A stretch of DNA of 64,000 bases, taken from NCBI GenBank assembly GCA_963705635.1, contig CAVPKH010000003.1, positions 682,001 through 746,000 on the forward strand, read 5' to 3'. Under the pieces are notes generated by a model. It searched no databases. It was not told the DNA's origin and saw nothing but the letters and a program-made list of their open reading frames with translations. Shown here piece by piece: positions 61,785 to 64,000 of this stretch. The first letter of the stretch is position 1; each line of letters starts with the position of its first letter. The position numbers and the translations under genes were made by a program. This DNA comes from VRUE01 sp963705635 (GTDB lineage: Bacteria; Actinomycetota; Thermoleophilia; Solirubrobacterales; 70-9).

Positions 61785-62795
61785 TCAAGGCTTCGCTACC
61801 TGACCCGCGATGGCGCCGACCAGCATCGCCGCCGGCGCCAGCTCGGTGCCGGCGAGCAGGATCGAGTCGCGGATCCAGGCTCCCTCGCCGATCCGGCAGC
61901 CGTCGCCGACGATCGCCGGGCCCTGGATGCGCGCGCCCGCCCCCAGCTCGACCCCGGCGCCGATCAGCGCCGGTCCCTCGACCTCGGCGCCCTCCAGCGA
62001 GCTGGCGGAGCGGATCCCCTCCCCCACCTCGGGGGCGCCGGGGGCGACCTGGACCTCGCCGAGCAGCGCGTCGAGGTTTCCCTGGCGCAGCTCGTCGAGG
62101 TTGCCGATGTCGTTCCAGTAGGCGTCGATCTCGTGCGAGTAGAAAGCCGTGTCGCTCGCCAGCAGCGCCGGGAAGACGTCCATCGCCCAGTCGGCGAAGC
62201 CACTCGGGTCGTCCGCCCCGGCGGCCTTGCTCGTCCCCGGCGCCGGGAAGAAATCGAAGATCTCCGAGCGGAACATGTAGATGCCGCAGTTGGCGAGGTC
62301 CGAGAGCGCTTCGGCCGGCTCGGGCTTCTCCTGGAAGCCCTGGATGCGGCCGTCGGCGCCGGTTATCGCGACGCCGAACTGGCTGGTGTCGCGAACCCGC
62401 TTGGTCGCCAGCGTGGCGATCCCGTCGTGGGACTCGTGAAAGGCGCGCATCGCGCCGAGGTCGATGTCAGAGAGGGCGTCGCCGGAGATCACCAGGAAGG
62501 AGTCGCCGAGGAAGCCCGCCGCGTTGCGGACGCCGCCGGAGGTGCCCAGCAGCTGCTCCTCGCGGCTGTAGGAGAGCTCGAGGCCGAACTGCGAGCCGTC
62601 GCCGAAGTGGCCCTCGATCGTCTCCGGGAACCAGTGCAGGTTGGCGATCGCCTCGCCGAAGTCGTGGCGGGCGAGCAGGCGCACGATGTGCTCCATCACC
62701 GGCCGGTTCAGCACCGGCACCATCGGCTTCGGCATCGCGTAGGTGATCGGGCGCAGGCGAGTGCCGAGCCCGGCTGCGAGCACCATCGCCCTCAT
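61785..62795 (-). CDS. Sugar-1-phosphate nucleotidyltransferase (mannose-1-phosphate guanylyltransferase-like)
   Basis: A 336-residue protein. MVLAAGLGTRLRPITYAMPKPMVPV is the nucleotidyltransferase signature; LLGTSGGVRNAAGFLGDSFLVISGDAL has the catalytic Asp; FQEKP and AYWNDIGNLDELRQGN complete the site. The C-terminal left-handed beta-helix repeats EVGEGIRSASSLEGAEVEGPALIGAGVELG hold hexapeptides. It activates a sugar phosphate with NTP. The ATG overlaps the upstream isomerase stop by 4 nt (ATGA). Confidence 0.86.
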   Translation of the reverse strand: MRAMVLAAGLGTRLRPITYAMPKPMVPVLNRPVMEHIVRLLARHDFGEAIANLHWFPETIEGHFGDGSQFGLELSYSREEQLLGTSGGVRNAAGFLGDSFLVISGDALSDIDLGAMRAFHESHDGIATLATKRVRDTSQFGVAITGADGRIQGFQEKPEPAEALSDLANCGIYMFRSEIFDFFPAPGTSKAAGADDPSGFADWAMDVFPALLASDTAFYSHEIDAYWNDIGNLDELRQGNLDALLGEVQVAPGAPEVGEGIRSASSLEGAEVEGPALIGAGVELGAGARIQGPAIVGDGCRIGEGAWIRDSILLAGTELAPAAMLVGAIAGQVAKP

Positions 62796-63769
62796 CGAGC
62801 CTCACCCGCCAAGGAAGCCTTGAGGCCCTCGATCGCGGTAACCGGGAGCGGGTCGACGCCGCGCGCCTCGGCCATCTCCAGCGAGACGAGATCGCCGAGC
62901 ACCACCGCCCAGAGCAGGCGGGCAACCCGGGTCTCCCCCGCGGTCTCGAGTCGCACCGCTTCGGCCCCGCTGGCTCGGATCAGCTCGGCGGTCAGCTCGA
63001 AGCGGCGGCGCTCGCGTGGGTGCTGGTCGCGATCTTCGATCAGGACCGCCGAGAGCTCCCCGCCGGACCAGCCGCAGAGCTCGTTGTGATCAGCCTCCGG
63101 CAGCTCGGAGAAGAAGGCCGGGCGCTCGGCGTTCTCGTTGATCTGGGTCTTCCAGCGCCTCGCTACCGGCGCGGTCAGGCCGGCCCCCGTTACCACCGCG
63201 ACCGAGTCGCCGAGCCGGGAGACGATCTCTTTTGCGCGCTCCTGCAGGCTGTCGGATTCATCCTCGATGAAGGCGGCCGCGGCGTCGATCTCGGCGTGGA
63301 TGCGCGGGGCGACGCCCGCGAGGGCGGCAACCTCGGCGGCGCAGACCAGCATGTAGGCGACGGCGGTGCGGGGGGCTGGCAACAGCCCCGGCAGGCCGAT
63401 CACCGGCAGGCCGGCATCGCGCGCTCCCTCGACCAGGGCGCCCCCGGTGCTGGCGACGAGGCGCCGCGCGCCCAGGGCCCCGGCGGCCGCAAAGCAGGCG
63501 AGCGTCTCCTCGGTGTTGCCCGAGTAGCTGGAGCAGAGCACCGTCCACTCCGGCGTCGCCCAGCTCGGCAGCCCGTAGCCGCGAACCGTGACCAGCGGCT
63601 TGACGAGGCGATCGCCGAGCGCCGCAGCGGCGAGGTCGCCACCGATCGCCGACCCCCCCATGCCGCAGACCATCAGGCCGGCGGCATCGGCCGGCTCCAG
63701 GCGCGCAGATTCGACTCGCCAGAGGGCGTCGCGCAGGTGATCGGGTATGGCGAGGACGTCGTCGAGCAT
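62792..63769 (-). CDS. Bifunctional phosphoglucose/phosphomannose isomerase (SIS domain)
   Basis: A 325-residue SIS-domain protein. LMVCGMGGSAIGGDLAAAALG is the sugar-phosphate loop, CSSYSGNTEETLACF the second SIS signature, and TQINENAERPAFFSELPEADHNELCGWSG the catalytic His/Glu region of the actinobacterial and archaeal bifunctional PGI/PMI. It supplies mannose-6-phosphate and fructose-6-phosphate for the neighbouring nucleotidyltransferases. The ATG at 63769 overlaps the upstream stop (TGATG). Confidence 0.87.
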   Translation of the reverse strand: MLDDVLAIPDHLRDALWRVESARLEPADAAGLMVCGMGGSAIGGDLAAAALGDRLVKPLVTVRGYGLPSWATPEWTVLCSSYSGNTEETLACFAAAGALGARRLVASTGGALVEGARDAGLPVIGLPGLLPAPRTAVAYMLVCAAEVAALAGVAPRIHAEIDAAAAFIEDESDSLQERAKEIVSRLGDSVAVVTGAGLTAPVARRWKTQINENAERPAFFSELPEADHNELCGWSGGELSAVLIEDRDQHPRERRRFELTAELIRASGAEAVRLETAGETRVARLLWAVVLGDLVSLEMAEARGVDPLPVTAIEGLKASLAGEAR

Positions 63770-64000
63770 CAGGCTGGAACGGTCTCATCGGCACCGACGA
63801 CGGCATCATTGAGGCTTGCACCGGAGCTGACCTCGACCCCGGCGGAGAGGATCGACCCGACCACCCGGGCGCCCTCGCCCACGGCGCAGCCGGCGAGCAC
63901 GACCGATTCGCGAACTTCGGCCCCGTCGGCAATCGTGCAGCCGCTGCCGAGCACCGCCCGCGGACCGATCGTTGCCCCGCTGGCGACCTCGGCCCCGGCG
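63769..64000 (-). CDS. Nucleotidyltransferase C-terminal hexapeptide-repeat domain (5' part outside window)
   Basis: 77 codons, open to the right edge, encode left-handed beta-helix repeats: GATIGPRAVLGSGCTIADGAEVRESVVLAGCAVGEGARVVGSIL. This is the C-terminal domain of a sugar-nucleotide pyrophosphorylase such as GDP-mannose or dTDP-glucose synthases. It is co-transcribed with the isomerase and the second nucleotidyltransferase, so a polysaccharide or glycoconjugate precursor operon is likely. Confidence 0.7.
   Translation of the reverse strand, partial: AGAEVASGATIGPRAVLGSGCTIADGAEVRESVVLAGCAVGEGARVVGSILSAGVEVSSGASLNDAVVGADETVPA

Overview
This is a 64 kb stretch of a very GC-rich actinobacterial chromosome. 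Gene content suggests Thermoleophilia, probably Solirubrobacterales. That placement is an inference from a PHP-glycosyltransferase fusion, a transfer-messenger RNA (tmRNA) tag ending FALAA, large secreted proteins with Cys-pair modules, and actinobacterial-style 11-nt PHO boxes. No rRNA, tRNA, CRISPR array, transposase or prophage gene was seen.

Layout. 1-7.5 kb: edge-truncated ATPase regulator, a frameshifted FAD oxidase, an epimerase, a Phd/VapC-type pair and three genes resembling Tad-pilus minor components. 7.5-22.6 kb: a phosphate/polyphosphate island, almost all on the minus strand (pit, DUF47, ppk, PHP-glycosyltransferase, two CHAD halves, ppx, phoU, pstBACS, two OmpR-type regulators). 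It carries five arrays of 11-nt direct repeats that look like PhoP boxes. 22.6-33.7 kb: uppP, HD protein, Rpf-like transglycosylase, purU, two tandem P450s, an ABC-F protein, OsmC, a metallo-hydrolase and DUF1697. 33.7-42.6 kb: a trans-translation and envelope block (tmRNA, smpB, RNase R, CtpA, FtsX, FtsE) with a dihydrolipoamide-dehydrogenase-like gene and an HhH membrane protein. 42.6-47.7 kb: a translationally coupled operon of three secreted proteins sharing a repeated Cys-pair module. 47.8-56 kb: transketolase, nadA, mutM, nadC, an ECF sigma factor with ogt, hydrolases. 56-64 kb: prfB (with a +1 recoding site), secA, hpf, comF, then sugar-nucleotide genes.

The most unusual signal is between the genes. 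Several families of 85-115 nt elements have a conserved core flanked by long, near-perfect inverted arms. Core sequence is shared between copies, but arm sequence is unique to each site and always self-complementary. The arms often begin inside or next to the upstream stop codon. Two families show pairing-preserving changes, which favours function as RNA or as terminators.

Single-base shifts disrupt pstA, pstS, the metallo-hydrolase, the lpd-like gene, the HhH gene and RNase R, and six hit the FAD oxidase. Many lie at G or C runs, so assembly error is a serious alternative to real pseudogenes. Starts were chosen from homology, overlaps and visible ribosome sites and may be off by a few codons; single-base positions of shifts are approximate.
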